The notes beneath the pieces are model-generated. The model was not told the DNA's origin. It ran no database searches and saw only the letters and a program-made list of their open reading frames with translations. A program made the translations under genes and the position numbers. Below, one piece after another: positions 44,437-55,289 of a DNA stretch of 64,000 nt (position 1 is the stretch's first letter; every line of letters starts with the position of its first letter). The stretch comes from CBDDBU01 sp965226045. GTDB taxonomy: Bacteria > Pseudomonadota > Alphaproteobacteria > VGEJ01. The DNA lies in the NCBI GenBank assembly GCA_965226045.1, contig CBDDBU010000021.1, positions 66,706-130,705 on the forward strand, written 5' to 3'.

Positions 44437-44835
44437 TTGCGCCCGATCGGCGATCCGCCGAATCGTGACAGGCGCACTTGTGGCGCGGGTCGCCACGCAA
44501 GAGCCTGGGCGCATGTATGCGGCGAAATGCTCGGCATGGAAGCCGCGGCGGCAACCAGCCGCGCCCGGGCAACCGGTTCTGGCTGCGCCCGTTCGTGGAC
44601 GACCGCGGCGTCTCGGTCGACCAGATTGGCTGCCTGGCGCCCCACTGGATCGGTTCCGAGCGTTTGCTGCGCGCGAGCCGAGCCCACCACACCAGACGGC
44701 TCGCGCGCGAAGCGGACCGCGCGGGCCGGCGCACCCCGAGCGGCCATTCTGTATCACCCGAAGTTCTTGCCCTATCTCGACGAGCTGCGGCCCCGAGTCC
44801 CGGCGCGCCGCTTGGCCGTGGTGCGGCCGAGGTGA
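44437..44835 (+). pseudogene. Probable decayed glycosyltransferase remnant
   Basis: No single frame gives a family-like protein over this stretch, but pieces in different plus-strand frames resemble the N-terminal part of a GT4 enzyme: GNRFWLRPFVDDRGVSVDQIG and LAPHWIGSERLLRASRAHH in one frame, then AILYHPKFLPYLDELRPR in another, ending at a TGA near 44833. The last segment is reminiscent of the 'ydpylLPyld.l.P' region of such enzymes. It sits behind the truncated NeuD-like gene. The interpretation is tentative. Confidence 0.3.
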
Positions 44836-44951
44836 GCCCGCGCCGGTTTGTGGACAGGCCTCACGGCCGTCGATAGACTGAGCGCAGCTTCGTGTGTCGC
44901 TAGGTGCGCGGCCCACGGTGGCGTCAATAGGGCCCAGGGAGGAACCCTCAC

Positions 44952-46184
44952 ATGAAACGGTTGACGGCATTGCTTGCCACAGTGGCTATGAGCGCCGCTA
45001 TCGGCGCGGCGAACCCGGTTGCCGCGGACCACAATAGCGACAACGAAGTCGTGATCGGCTTCGCCATCGCGTTCAGTGGCTGGATGAACCAATACGATGG
45101 ACCGCCATTCCAAGGTGCGGAGTTGGCCATCGAGGAGTTCAACGCCGCGGGCGGTATCCTCGGTCACCAGATCCGGGCGGTCCAGGCGGACACCAAGACC
45201 GACACGGTCCAAGGCGCCAAGGCCGGCGCCGACGTGGTCGCCCAGGGTGCCGACTTCATGTTCGTTTCTTGCGACTACGACATGGGCGCGCCGGCGGCTA
45301 CGGTGGCCAACGAGCACGACATGATCTCGATCTCGCCGTGCGCTTCCGACGCCAAGATGGGCGTCCAGGGCATCGGTCCCTATGCCTTTACCCTGAACAC
45401 CTATGGCCAGGGTGAAGGCGCCGGCATGGCCGGATTCGCGTGGAAGGAATTGGGCAAGCGCAAGGCCTACCTGCTGTTGGATGCGTCGATCGAATACGAC
45501 AAGAGCATCTGCCACGGCTTCCTGGAGCAATGGAAGGACTATGGCGGTGAGGTGATCGGCGTCGACTCCTTCATGCAGGAGGACGCCTCGATTGCCTCGC
45601 AGGTCACCCGCTACAAGCAAAAGGCCGCCGAGCTCGGCGAGCCCGACTTCCTGTACATTTGCTCGTATGACGTCGGCGCGACCAGCGCGATCCGGCAGAT
45701 CCGCGGCGCCGGCATCGACGTGGCGATCGGCGGTGGCGATTCGATGGACGGCGATTACTGGGTCGGGGCCATTCCCGGCCTGAGCGATCACTACCAGGCC
45801 TCATTCGGCTCGATTTGGGGCGACGATCCGCGTCCAGAAATAAACGCGTTCTTCGAGAAATTCGCGGCCAAGTACGGGACGGTAACCACGTCTTTCCCGG
45901 TCAACGGCTACAGCGTGATCCAGATGCTTAAGGTCGCGATAGAACGGGCCGGGTCGTTCGACTCGGACGCCGTGCTGGCCGAGATGAACAAGTTCGACAA
46001 GGAGCCGTTGCTGTGGGGTCCAACGACGTACACCGCGGACACCCACATCGATCTGACGCACATCTTGACGATTCAACAGATCCAGAACGGCAAGGGCAGC
46101 TTCGCCGGCTACGGTGTGCCCGACAACCAGCCCGAAATGCAGCTGATCTTTCCCGACTTCACGGAAGATCTCTACGACAATTAG
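44952..46184 (+). CDS. ABC transporter substrate-binding protein (LivK/urea-type)
   Basis: A 410-residue periplasmic protein with a Sec signal peptide (about 1-26, VAADHN). It is in the branched-chain amino acid / amide binding group: VIGFAIAFSGWMNQYDG, GAELAIEEFNAAGGILGHQIRA, and DTKTDTVQGAKAGADVV at the N-terminal lobe. Ligand not determined. ATG 44952 follows GGGAGGAA. A strong terminator follows, so the binding protein is probably transcribed at a higher level than the permeases beyond it. Confidence 0.9.
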   Translation: MKRLTALLATVAMSAAIGAANPVAADHNSDNEVVIGFAIAFSGWMNQYDGPPFQGAELAIEEFNAAGGILGHQIRAVQADTKTDTVQGAKAGADVVAQGADFMFVSCDYDMGAPAATVANEHDMISISPCASDAKMGVQGIGPYAFTLNTYGQGEGAGMAGFAWKELGKRKAYLLLDASIEYDKSICHGFLEQWKDYGGEVIGVDSFMQEDASIASQVTRYKQKAAELGEPDFLYICSYDVGATSAIRQIRGAGIDVAIGGGDSMDGDYWVGAIPGLSDHYQASFGSIWGDDPRPEINAFFEKFAAKYGTVTTSFPVNGYSVIQMLKVAIERAGSFDSDAVLAEMNKFDKEPLLWGPTTYTADTHIDLTHILTIQQIQNGKGSFAGYGVPDNQPEMQLIFPDFTEDLYDN

Positions 46185-46194
46185 ACTAGGCAGA

Positions 46195-46245
46195 GAGGAG
46201 CCAAGCCCGTCGTCCGATATGGGTTTGGCTCCTCGGCCTTTTTTT
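46195..46245 (+). terminator. Intrinsic terminator / attenuator after the binding protein
   Basis: GAGGAGCCAAGCCC (46195-46208) pairs with GGGTTTGGCTCCTC (46221-46234) in a 14-pair stem (one G-T pair), followed by GGCC and seven Ts. It is the best rho-independent terminator in the window. Its position between binding protein and permeases suggests partial termination that tunes stoichiometry. Confidence 0.92.
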
Positions 46246-46320
46246 GGCGACACTGCGGCGTATGATTGTCGCGGCTGTGCACGCGGACGTTTTCATTAGG
46301 TTCGGCGCGGGGGTGCGGTC

Positions 46321-47235
46321 GTGACGGGAGTGATCCAGAACGCCATCGACGCTTTGGCGCTCGGCAGTTTGTTCGCGCTGACCGCGCTCGGAATCGGCCT
46401 CATTTTCGGCATCATGAGGCTGATCAACTTCGCCCACGGCGACTTCATCATGATCGGCGGCTACGCGCTGATTGTTCCGTCGAGCGCCATGGTGGCGACC
46501 ACGTTAATCGGGGCGTGGCCGGCGCCGCTTCTGGTCGGCGCTATCTGTCTGATCGTCGTGATGGTCGCGCTGGCCTCGGAGCGGCTTGCCTTTCGCCCGC
46601 TGCGCGGCGCGAACCCGTCGGTGCTGCTGATCACCTCATTCGCGCTGAGCTTCTTCCTCGAGCATCTGGTCGTCATGATCTATGGCGGCCGCCTGAAAAG
46701 CGTCAACCTGTGGCCGGAACTGATCGAGCCACTCGTCGTCGGGGGTCTCCGCATCCCACGTTTGCAGATCATCACCATCGGCGTAACGATCACGCTCCTG
46801 ATTCTCCTCGTCGTGTTCCTGCGGCGAACAGCGATTGGGATTCACATGCGCGCGGCGTCGGAAGACTTCGTCATGGCGCGGCTGCTGGGCGTGCGGGCAA
46901 ATCGAGTTATAGCCGCCGCCTTCGCGATCAGCGGCCTGTTGGCCGCGGCGGTCTCGCTGCTTTACGTAACGCAGCAAGGCGCGCTGAAGTTCCAGATGGG
47001 GATCCCGCTAGTCCTGTTCGCTTTTGTGGCGACGGTGGTCGGTGGCATGGGGAGCCTGGTTGGGGCGGTTCTGGGCGGCTTCGTGGTGGGCATCGCCAGC
47101 GTGGTTTTTCAGATCATCCTGCCGGTCGCCGAGCGGCCGCAACGTGATGTGCTCGTGTACGGCCTGATCCTCCTGATTCTGCTGCTGCGGCCCTCCGGCC
47201 TGGTCAAGGTGAAGTCGATGGAGGAGAAGGTGTAA
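46321..47235 (+). CDS. Branched-chain amino acid-type ABC permease (LivH-like)
   Basis: A 304-residue membrane protein with about eight helices, starting at GTG 46321. LivH features are ALTALGIGLIFGIMRLINFAHGD (N-terminal), ERLAFRPLRGANPSVLLITSF, MRAASEDFVMARLLGVRANRV in the coupling loop, and VVGGMGSLVGAVLGGFVVG. It forms a heterodimer with the LivM-like protein encoded next; the stop and next ATG share one base (TAATG). Confidence 0.92.
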   Translation: MTGVIQNAIDALALGSLFALTALGIGLIFGIMRLINFAHGDFIMIGGYALIVPSSAMVATTLIGAWPAPLLVGAICLIVVMVALASERLAFRPLRGANPSVLLITSFALSFFLEHLVVMIYGGRLKSVNLWPELIEPLVVGGLRIPRLQIITIGVTITLLILLVVFLRRTAIGIHMRAASEDFVMARLLGVRANRVIAAAFAISGLLAAAVSLLYVTQQGALKFQMGIPLVLFAFVATVVGGMGSLVGAVLGGFVVGIASVVFQIILPVAERPQRDVLVYGLILLILLLRPSGLVKVKSMEEKV

Positions 47236-48290
47236 TGGGATCGAATGGCCGCCTTATCGTCCTTTTGCGCGAGTACTGGACGCCGGTCTCGCTCTCGCTC
47301 TTATTGTTGATCATCGTCGTGACGGTCTGGGCGACCGGCGATGCGGTATTGGCAAGAACCGTGACCGATGGGCTGATCCGTGCGGTGTTGGTGATCGGTC
47401 TCTATATCTTCATCGGCAACTCGGGCGTGCTCGCATTCGGCCACGCTACCTTCATGATGGTGGCCGCCTACGCGGTGGCATGGCTGACCTTGACGCCCTT
47501 CAAGAAGTCCTTCGCGCTGCAATTGCCGGCCTTTTTGACCGAGTATCAATATCCGTTGCTGCCTTCGGCGATCGCCGCCGCCGGACTCGCCGCCGTTGTC
47601 GCCTTCTTCGTTGGCGTGCCGATCATGCGCCTTTCGGGCATCGCCGCGAGCATCGCGACGCTCGCGGTGCTCGGTATGTTCAGGACCTTTTATATCAACT
47701 GGGACCCGTGGACCATGGGCGCCGCGACGTTGCCGGGCATTCCGATTTATGTCGACATGTGGGTCGGGCTGGCGTGGGCGGTGGTCGCCCTGTTCGTGGC
47801 CTTTGTCTACCAACAATCGCGCTATGGCCTGGCGCTGCGGGCGAGCCGCGAGGATGAGTTCGCAGCCCGGGCGGCCGGCATCAACATTCCGCGACAGCGG
47901 TTGATCGCCTACGTTCTGAGCGCCTTTTTCATGGGTGTGGGCGGCGTTCTCGAGGCGCATTTTCTCGGCACCATCTCGGCCCGGAACTTCTGGCTGTTGA
48001 TCACGTTCGTCCTGCTGGCCATGCTGATCGTCGGCGGCCAGCGGAGCTTGACCGGCGCGCTGGTCGGGGTGGTGGTGATCTCGACCATGATCGATGTCTT
48101 GAACAATCTCGAGGCCGGCATCGATGTTGGCGTCGTGCTCTCGGTCCCACTCGGCTCCCAAGAGCTCGTCATCGCCGGCACCATGATCGTGATCTTGATA
48201 CTCCGACCGGCGGGCATCATGGGCGGGCGCGAGATTCCATGGCCGTTCGGTCGCCTCGGCGGCCGCGGGCGCGGCGGCCGAACCGGCTGA
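47235..48290 (+). CDS. Branched-chain amino acid-type ABC permease (LivM-like)
   Basis: A 351-residue membrane protein with about nine to ten helices. Typical segments are GLYIFIGNSGVLAFGHATFMMVAAY, LRLSGIAASIATLA-like MRLSGIAASIATLAVLG, LRASREDEFAARAAGINIPRQRL (ATPase-coupling loop) and ILRPAGIMGGRE near the end. Partner of the LivH-like protein. The two ATPases (LivG, LivF) that would normally follow are absent; the next genes are CNNM transporters. Confidence 0.92.
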   Translation: MGSNGRLIVLLREYWTPVSLSLLLLIIVVTVWATGDAVLARTVTDGLIRAVLVIGLYIFIGNSGVLAFGHATFMMVAAYAVAWLTLTPFKKSFALQLPAFLTEYQYPLLPSAIAAAGLAAVVAFFVGVPIMRLSGIAASIATLAVLGMFRTFYINWDPWTMGAATLPGIPIYVDMWVGLAWAVVALFVAFVYQQSRYGLALRASREDEFAARAAGINIPRQRLIAYVLSAFFMGVGGVLEAHFLGTISARNFWLLITFVLLAMLIVGGQRSLTGALVGVVVISTMIDVLNNLEAGIDVGVVLSVPLGSQELVIAGTMIVILILRPAGIMGGREIPWPFGRLGGRGRGGRTG

Positions 48291-48491
48291 CAGGCCGACC
48301 AGCGAGGCCATCGCGCCCGCCACCGCCTCGGTCCCATGGTGGCCGGGCAGTTGCGCGAGGATTCGGCCTGGATCGAACAACTGATCTAGGGTCGAGCGTG
48401 TCGCTCCAGAGCATGGCCGTTGTGTTTGCCGTCGGCATCTGGAAAGATCATCCACCGACATGGGCCGAAGGGGACTAAAGAGCGAGCCGCC
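48291..48491 (+). other. Spacer livM-like / CNNM gene
   Basis: 200 bases. A 21-codon ORF (ATG 48412, MAVVFAVGIWKDHPPTWAEGD) and a short open frame ending MVAGQLREDSAWIEQLI are present, but neither is long enough to support. No promoter or hairpin stood out. It could be the scar of lost livG/livF genes; the sequence offers no direct proof. Confidence 0.3.
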
Positions 48492-49823
48492 GTGGACCTA
48501 ACTCTTGGGTTGCAACTGCTTGGGCTCGTTGTCCTGCTGGCCTTGTCTGCGTTCTTTTCGAGTTCCGAGACGAGCCTGTTCTCGCTCGATCGCACGCAGA
48601 TCGAGCGTTTGAAACGGGAAAAACATCCGCGCGCCGCGTTGATCGAACGACTGCTCAGCCGTCCGCGGCAGCTTCTTGTCACGATTCTGATCGGCAACGA
48701 ACTCGTCAATGTATCGGCGACCGTGCTCTCGGCGGTCATCATTGTTCGCCTCGTCGGCGCCGAGCTCAGCTGGATAAACGTGTTCGTCATGGTGCCGGTG
48801 CTGCTCTTGTTCGGAGAGATCACGCCGAAGACGCTGGCCATCGGTCACAACGTCAGGTTCGCCAGTTTTCAGAGCGTCTTGATCGACCGATTCGCGCGCC
48901 TGATCGGACCGGTGCGCTGGGTGGTGAGGCGGGTGTCGGAGTTCTTCATCACGATGATCGTCGGTGAGGAGAGAACGGCCGCCAATATCGCGACCGAGGA
49001 CATGGTCAGGGTGCTGGCCGCCGAGGCCGTCGGCGAAGGCGTGATCGACGCGAGCGAGGCCAAATACATCCATCAGGTGTTCAACTTTGGCGACAAGATG
49101 GTGCGCGACATCGCGACGCAGCGCTCGCGCCTCTTCATGCTGCCGGTCGGCATGCCGCTCGCCCAGATGGCCATCGAGATCGACATCACGCGCCACACCA
49201 AGGTGCCGGTTCACGAAGACGGCGACAAAGACGCGATCCTGGGGATTCTGTTCGCGCGGGATCTTTTGGGCTTGAACCTGCAGAAAACCGACCGCGAGGC
49301 GGTGGTCAAACTGGTGCGAAACGCGCACTTCGTTCCCGAGACGCTGTCGGCCGCGTCGCTGTTCGTCACCTTCCGCAGCCGCCGATTGTCCCTCGCGCTT
49401 ACCGTCGATGAATTCGGCGGCATAACCGGTCTGGTCACCATGGAGGACTTGCTGGAGTGCATATTCGGCGAGATCGAGAGTGGCTCGGAGCGCCGCCGAC
49501 GGCAGCGCGTCGTTTTCGAGAAACTTGGCGACGGACGCTTTCGCATGGACGCTCACATGACGGTCCGGCAGTTCAACGAATTGCTCGGCTGCGATCTCGG
49601 CGATGAAAGATCGGAGACCATAGGCGGCATTCTGCTGAGCGAGTTCGGCCATCTGCCTGACGAGGGCAGCAAGGTCCGCATCGACGGGATTGAGCTCACC
49701 GTGGTCTCGGTGTCGGGCCAACGCATCGCCAACATCCTCGTCGAGCCCTCGCACGATGCCCCGGCCGCGGAGGAAACGGCCCAAGCCGAACTCGTCGAGC
49801 CGAGCGAGCGCACGGAAGGCTAG
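48492..49823 (+). CDS. CNNM/CorC (hemolysin C-like) transporter, copy 1
   Basis: A 443-residue protein: CNNM membrane domain (four hydrophobic segments; FFSSSETSLFSLDRTQIERL, LLFGEITPKTLAIGHN), a pair of CBS domains (about 190-330; VPVHEDGDKDAILGILFARDLL, and FGGITGLVTMEDLLECIFGEI), and a CorC_HlyC domain at the end (DGRFRMDAHMTVRQFNELLG). Members take part in Mg2+/Co2+ efflux or cation homeostasis. The start is GTG 48492. The second copy starts five bases after the stop, so the pair is co-translated. Confidence 0.88.
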   Translation: MDLTLGLQLLGLVVLLALSAFFSSSETSLFSLDRTQIERLKREKHPRAALIERLLSRPRQLLVTILIGNELVNVSATVLSAVIIVRLVGAELSWINVFVMVPVLLLFGEITPKTLAIGHNVRFASFQSVLIDRFARLIGPVRWVVRRVSEFFITMIVGEERTAANIATEDMVRVLAAEAVGEGVIDASEAKYIHQVFNFGDKMVRDIATQRSRLFMLPVGMPLAQMAIEIDITRHTKVPVHEDGDKDAILGILFARDLLGLNLQKTDREAVVKLVRNAHFVPETLSAASLFVTFRSRRLSLALTVDEFGGITGLVTMEDLLECIFGEIESGSERRRRQRVVFEKLGDGRFRMDAHMTVRQFNELLGCDLGDERSETIGGILLSEFGHLPDEGSKVRIDGIELTVVSVSGQRIANILVEPSHDAPAAEETAQAELVEPSERTEG

Positions 49824-49827
49824 GCCG

Positions 49828-51057
49828 ATGGAGATATTGCTCACAGTGTTGGTCGTTGTGGTCTGCTTGGCCGTGGAGGCCTTCTTCTCGGGCTCGGAGA
49901 TCGCGGTCGTCAGCGCCGATCGCATGAAGCTGCGCCATGCCGCCGCGTCGGGGTCGCGCGGCGCGGCGCTTGCCTTGAAAATGCTCAACAAGCCAGAATG
50001 GCTTCTGTCGACCACTCTCACCGGCACCAACGTGGCGTTGGTCGTCAACACCACGGCCGCGACCACGCTGGTGATCTTTCTATTCGGCGAGAGTTATAGC
50101 TGGCTCGCCATCGTCGTGATCGCGCCGATGATCTGGATTTTCGGCGAGATCGTGCCCAAGAGCGTGTTCCAGCAGCGCGCCGACGCCATCACACCGGTGG
50201 CCGTCTTCGTGCTGCATTTCTTCTCGATCCTGTTTTCGCCGATATTGTGGACCTTCGCGATGGTCTCGCGCGGACTGAGACGCGCGGCCGGCGGTGGCGC
50301 GGGCAACCCGTTCACGCTACGCGAGGAGATCCGCACCCTGGTCGATATGTCGCCGGCCGGGGGCGACATTCTTCCCGAAGAACAGACGATGATCCGCCGC
50401 ATCTTCGATTTCAGCGAAACCGATGCCGGCGAGATCATGGTGCCGCTCATCGATGTGGCGGGGATCGAGAGAGGAGCGAGTTGCGGCAAAGCCGTCCGCC
50501 TCGCCGTCGAATCGGGGCACAAGCGGCTGCCGGTTTTCGATGAGAGGATCGACCGCATATCGGGAGCGCTCAATACGCTCGACATCTTGTTGCAGGGCGA
50601 GGACAAGCCGATCGCGCCGTTCGTGCGGCCGGTCGTCTACGTCTCGGCGTCCAAGAGCATCAAGGATCTGCTTGACGAGTTCAGCCAGGACGACGTCACC
50701 GTGGTGGTCGTCGACGAGTTTGGCGGAGCGGACGGCATCGTCATGCTCGAAGACGTGCTCGAGGAGATCGTCGGAGAGCTCGACGACGAGTTCGACACGA
50801 CGCGTGGCAGCGCGCCCATGATCCGCCAGGTGGACCGTACCCATCTCATCGTGAGCGCGCGGGTTCAGATTGATACGTTGAACGATACCTTTGACCTGGC
50901 GCTGCCGGACGGCGACTACGAAACAGTCGCCGGTTTTCTGATCAGCCTGGTGGGCGAGATCCCCGCCGTCGGTGAAGTCATCAGGTACAAGGACATCACT
51001 TTCGCCGTGGTCAAGGCCACCCGGCAGGCGGTCAAGGAAGTCCGAGTGCGGTGGTAG
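49828..51057 (+). CDS. CNNM/CorC (hemolysin C-like) transporter, copy 2
   Basis: A 409-residue paralogue with the same architecture: FFSGSEIAVVSADRMKLRH, WIFGEIVPKSVFQQ, CBS pair (KRLPVFDERIDRISGAL; VVVDEFGGADGIVMLEDVLEEIVGEL) and a CorC_HlyC tail (LIVSARVQIDTLNDTFDLALP). The two genes have diverged strongly, so they probably form a heteromer or have different roles rather than being a recent duplication. It is convergent with groEL across a GC hairpin. Confidence 0.88.
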   Translation: MEILLTVLVVVVCLAVEAFFSGSEIAVVSADRMKLRHAAASGSRGAALALKMLNKPEWLLSTTLTGTNVALVVNTTAATTLVIFLFGESYSWLAIVVIAPMIWIFGEIVPKSVFQQRADAITPVAVFVLHFFSILFSPILWTFAMVSRGLRRAAGGGAGNPFTLREEIRTLVDMSPAGGDILPEEQTMIRRIFDFSETDAGEIMVPLIDVAGIERGASCGKAVRLAVESGHKRLPVFDERIDRISGALNTLDILLQGEDKPIAPFVRPVVYVSASKSIKDLLDEFSQDDVTVVVVDEFGGADGIVMLEDVLEEIVGELDDEFDTTRGSAPMIRQVDRTHLIVSARVQIDTLNDTFDLALPDGDYETVAGFLISLVGEIPAVGEVIRYKDITFAVVKATRQAVKEVRVRW

Positions 51058-51111
51058 TCGTGTCGCCAGCGCGGTAGCGCCGCGCCCCGTGGCCCGCAGT
51101 GGAGCGCCGGA

Positions 51112-51139
51112 GTGGGGCTGCCCGAACGGCCAGCCCCAC
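51112..51139. terminator. Hairpin between convergent CNNM and groEL genes
   Basis: GTGGGGCTG (51112-51120) and CAGCCCCAC (51131-51139) pair perfectly over nine bases with a ten-base loop. Position between converging genes supports a bidirectional terminator, though no T-tract is present. Confidence 0.55.
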
Positions 51140-51174
51140 GTCCCTTGGTGGCGGTCTCGTGGTCGATGTCGCCG

Positions 51175-52806
<1,632 letters not shown>

Positions 52807-52825
52807 TTTCTCTGGTTCTTCCTTC

Positions 52826-53140
52826 TCAGGCCGCCAACTTGGTCTTGGCGGCGCCCGTGACAATCCCGAACAGGTCGGATTCCTTGACGATCAGGAGCTC
52901 CTCGCCCCCAAACTTGACCTCGGTGCCGGCATACTTGCCGAACAGCACCTGATCTCCTTGTCGCACCGCGAGCGCGATCAGTTCGCCGTTGGCGCTGCGG
53001 ACACCCGGCCCCACGGCGATCACTTCGCCCTGCATGGGCTTTTCCTGCGCCGTGTCAGGAATAATCAGGCCGCCGGCGGTCCTATCCTCGCTCTCGAAGC
53101 GACGAACGAGGACGCAGTCGTGCAATGGTCTGAAAGGCAT
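52826..53140 (-). CDS. groS: Co-chaperonin GroES
   Basis: A 104-residue heptameric lid protein. MPFRPLHDCVLVRRFESEDRT, GGLIIPDTAQEKPMQGEVIAVG (mobile loop plus beta-barrel), and VLFGKYAGTEVKFGGEELLIVKESD are standard. It precedes groEL by 19 bases on the minus strand. An Ala/Lys-rich tail of about nine residues extends beyond the usual 95-residue end. Confidence 0.97.
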   Translation of the reverse strand: MPFRPLHDCVLVRRFESEDRTAGGLIIPDTAQEKPMQGEVIAVGPGVRSANGELIALAVRQGDQVLFGKYAGTEVKFGGEELLIVKESDLFGIVTGAAKTKLAA

Positions 53141-53173
53141 AGCGACTATCCCTCTGATTATCGTCCGCGATTA

Positions 53174-53200
53174 TTATCACTCTCTCTCGGTGAGTGCCAA
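53174..53200 (-). promoter_or_regulatory. CIRCE operator of groESL
   Basis: Read on the minus strand: TTGGCACTC, nine bases, GAGTGATAA, close to the consensus TTAGCACTC-N9-GAGTGCTAA. It lies 34 bases upstream of groES, at the expected transcription start. HrcA binds CIRCE and represses groESL until heat shock; hrcA itself is not in the window. Confidence 0.9.
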
Positions 53201-53207
53201 CGCGAAG

Positions 53208-53235
53208 AATATAATCGGCCGCCGGATTGGTTCAA
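53208..53235 (-). promoter_or_regulatory. groESL promoter
   Basis: On the minus strand, TTGAAC (53235-53230) and TATATT (53213-53208) are separated by 16 bases. The predicted start falls at about 53201, so CIRCE overlaps the first transcribed bases. CTTGAA also resembles a heat-shock sigma-32 -35 box, but the -10 fits sigma-70 better. Confidence 0.7.
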
Positions 53236-53269
53236 GTCGTGGTCGGGAGATATTTCGACGCCGGACTCG

Positions 53270-53386
53270 CTAGCGTCGTCGCGGCGCCAGCTCGTTGGGC
53301 ATCGGCTGGTCGAGTATGGGCTGCTCGCGGATGGGCTCCTGAGGCACGAATTCTGGCGAGAACAGATCCTCAAGAACGTATGCGGA
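53270..53386 (-). pseudogene. 3' part of a small ORF split by the IS21 element
   Basis: Thirty-eight codons and a TAG on the minus strand (SAYVLEDLFSPEFVPQEP..., Pro/Glu/Arg-rich) begin exactly at the IS21 left tip. On the far side of the IS a 26-codon ORF (MAVSCRANIAPRNSSS...LLAN, 55290-55367) reads in the same frame, and joining them gives a 64-residue protein with a smooth helix TSIRLLAN-SAYVLEDLF. No target duplication is visible, so the join is inferred. The family is not recognised. Confidence 0.45.
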
Positions 53387-53538
53387 TGTCAACGGCGGAG
53401 CAAAAAGGGGCCATGTGGCGGCGTAAGAAGGGGCCACTTAGCGCGGCTGGGGCTTGTCCCCCCGTAGTCCACGGGCGGGGCCCCGCGCGTGGGTGGGACC
53501 TGTGGGCCCACGGGGGCAAGTGATGCGAGGTGGTGGGA

Positions 53539-53675
53539 TCAGGCGGCGTTCGGTTTCTGGCGCCCTCGGCTCTGATTGAGTCGGTAGCTTTCGCCGTTCA
53601 TCTCGAGGATGTGGGCGTGATGGGTGAGCCGGTCCAGAGGTGATGCTCCAACAGCACCTGCGGCGTATCGGTCAT
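53539..53675 (-). pseudogene. istB: istB remnant with large internal deletion
   Basis: The ORF begins ATG 53675 (overlapping the istA stop in ATGA) with MTDTPQVLLEHHL, the N-terminus of IstB, and then jumps to LDRLTHHAHILEMNGESYRL, which is its C-terminus, ending at TGA 53539. About 200 codons, including the AAA ATPase Walker motifs, are missing, and the join is out of frame. The helper ATPase is therefore lost. Confidence 0.85.
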
Positions 53676-55172
53676 GTACCGGCTCCAGACAGCAGGCTCA
53701 TGTAGCTCCGGGCCGAGGTGGTCGCCACCATGGCCTTGGGCAGGTAGGGATAGACGTCGAGGTTGAGCCGCGGCGGCCGGCGCTCGATCCGGCACAGCAT
53801 CAGGTGCTTGACCGCATCGAAGCCGATCGCGCCCAATCGCAAGGCATCGCGGGCCGCAGCTTCGACATCCTTGAGCCGGAATGTCTCCAGTAGCCGAAGG
53901 ACCTGGACGTACTCGCGCTTTCCCGCCTTGCCCATGCGCGCCTCCATCAAGCGGCGCAGCGTGGCGAAGACCTCGGGCAGGTCCCAGGCCTGGAGTGGCG
54001 CGGCCTGGTCCAGCGCCGCGGTCTTTTGTTCGATCAGCGGCAGGTAATGCAGCGGACCGAACATCAGGTCCTCGCGCTCATAGGAGCGCGAGGTGCCGGG
54101 CTATCGTCTCCGCGCCGCAGCTGATGACCACCGCGTCGACATAACCCCGGATCAGCACCCCACGATGGCCATAAGCAACCGGCACGGAGTAGTCGTTGCT
54201 CTTGTAGCGGACCAAGGACAGTGAGCTCACCCGGTCGGAACGCCGGTCGCAGGCGTCATAGGGTCCCGGCGGCAAATCCTGGAACGCCGCGCAGTCGCGG
54301 ATAAGCCGTTCGCCGATCGTCTCTGTGTGACGGCGCAGCCGATCGCCGAGCCGGCGAAGGCTGTGCCCCTCGAGCCGGGCATTGAGCGTCTCGAAGCTCT
54401 CCGCATGCGGGATCGGCACCAGGAAGTTGCGACGGGCATAACCCACCAGCCCCTCGACCTTACCCTTGTCGTTGCCCTTGCCAGGACGACCGAAGCGATC
54501 CTCGAACAGATAATGGGATTGCAGCTCCGAGAAGGTCCTGGTCCGTTGTCGCATGCCGTCACCGAGGATCCGCGCCACGGCGAGCTTGGTATTATCGTAC
54601 AGGATCGAGAGCAAAACTTTGCCGAAGAAGGCGAATGCGGCGACATGGCCGCCGCAGAACGCCTCGGATGTCTCAGCCGGGTAGGCCTTCACGAAGAGCG
54701 CATCGCTGTGCGGCAGGTCGAAAGCGAAGAAGTGTGCCTTGCGCTCAGTGCCGCCGATCACCGCCAGCGCCTCGCCAAAGTCCACTTGGGCATGCCCCGG
54801 CGGATGAGCCAGTGGCACGAACATCTCCCGTGACCGGACACGCCGCTCGCGCACGTAGTCCTTCATGATCGTGTAGCTGCCCGTGAACCCATGCTCGTCG
54901 CGCAGCCGCTCGAGGATCCGCTTCGCCGTATGACGCTGCTTGCGCGGCGTCGTCCGGGCCTCCTCCAGGATCCGGTCGATGATCCCGGCGAACCCATCCA
55001 GCTTCGGACGACTTGGCGGACCGCTTCGCTGGTAGCCCGGAGGCACCGAGAACATCAACATCTTCGCGACCGTCTTCCGGTCGATCCCGAAACGCCGCGC
55101 CGCTTCCCTCCGGCTCAGCCCTTCATGATGGCATGCAAGCCGCACTCGACGATCAAGGTCCACCCCGTACAT
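53672..55172 (-). pseudogene. istA: istA transposase with a +1 frameshift
   Basis: The N-terminal ~360 codons (MYGVDLDRRVRLACHHEG, SRREAARRFGIDRKTVAKML helix-turn-helix, AQVDFGEALAVIGG with the first catalytic Asp, YDNTKLAV, GNDKGKVEGLVGYAR with the catalytic Glu) run to a stop at 54078. The rest (RSYEREDLMFGPLHYLP ... VATTSARSYMSLL) continues in the next frame from about 54097. One extra base in CACCTCGCGCTCC, near 54097-54104, accounts for the shift. Natural IS21 elements do not frameshift here, so this is decay or a sequence error. Confidence 0.85.
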
Positions 55173-55289
55173 CCCCCTGCCCTCAATCCAGTCGCTCCAG
55201 ATCAAAGGCTAAACGCGGCCCACTTTCGCGCCGCCGCAGCCGGCCCAAACCAGCCGCTTCAATGGGGGATTATTCCGCCGCCGTTCTCA

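Larger units (their letters stand above)
53387..55289 (-). mobile_element. Degenerate IS21-family element
   Basis: The left tip TGTCAACGGCGG and the right tip, read inward, TGAGAACGGCGG match at ten of twelve bases. Next to the left tip the short repeats AAAAGGGGCCA and AGAAGGGGCCAC are the multiple terminal repeats typical of IS21. Intact relatives are about 2.5 kb; this copy is about 1.9 kb because most of istB is missing. istA carries a frameshift. No clear target duplication was found. Confidence 0.8.

Noticed and set aside
48498..50066. 522-aa minus-strand frame across both CNNM genes
   Set aside because: Shadow frame; spans two real genes and their junction, with no domain.
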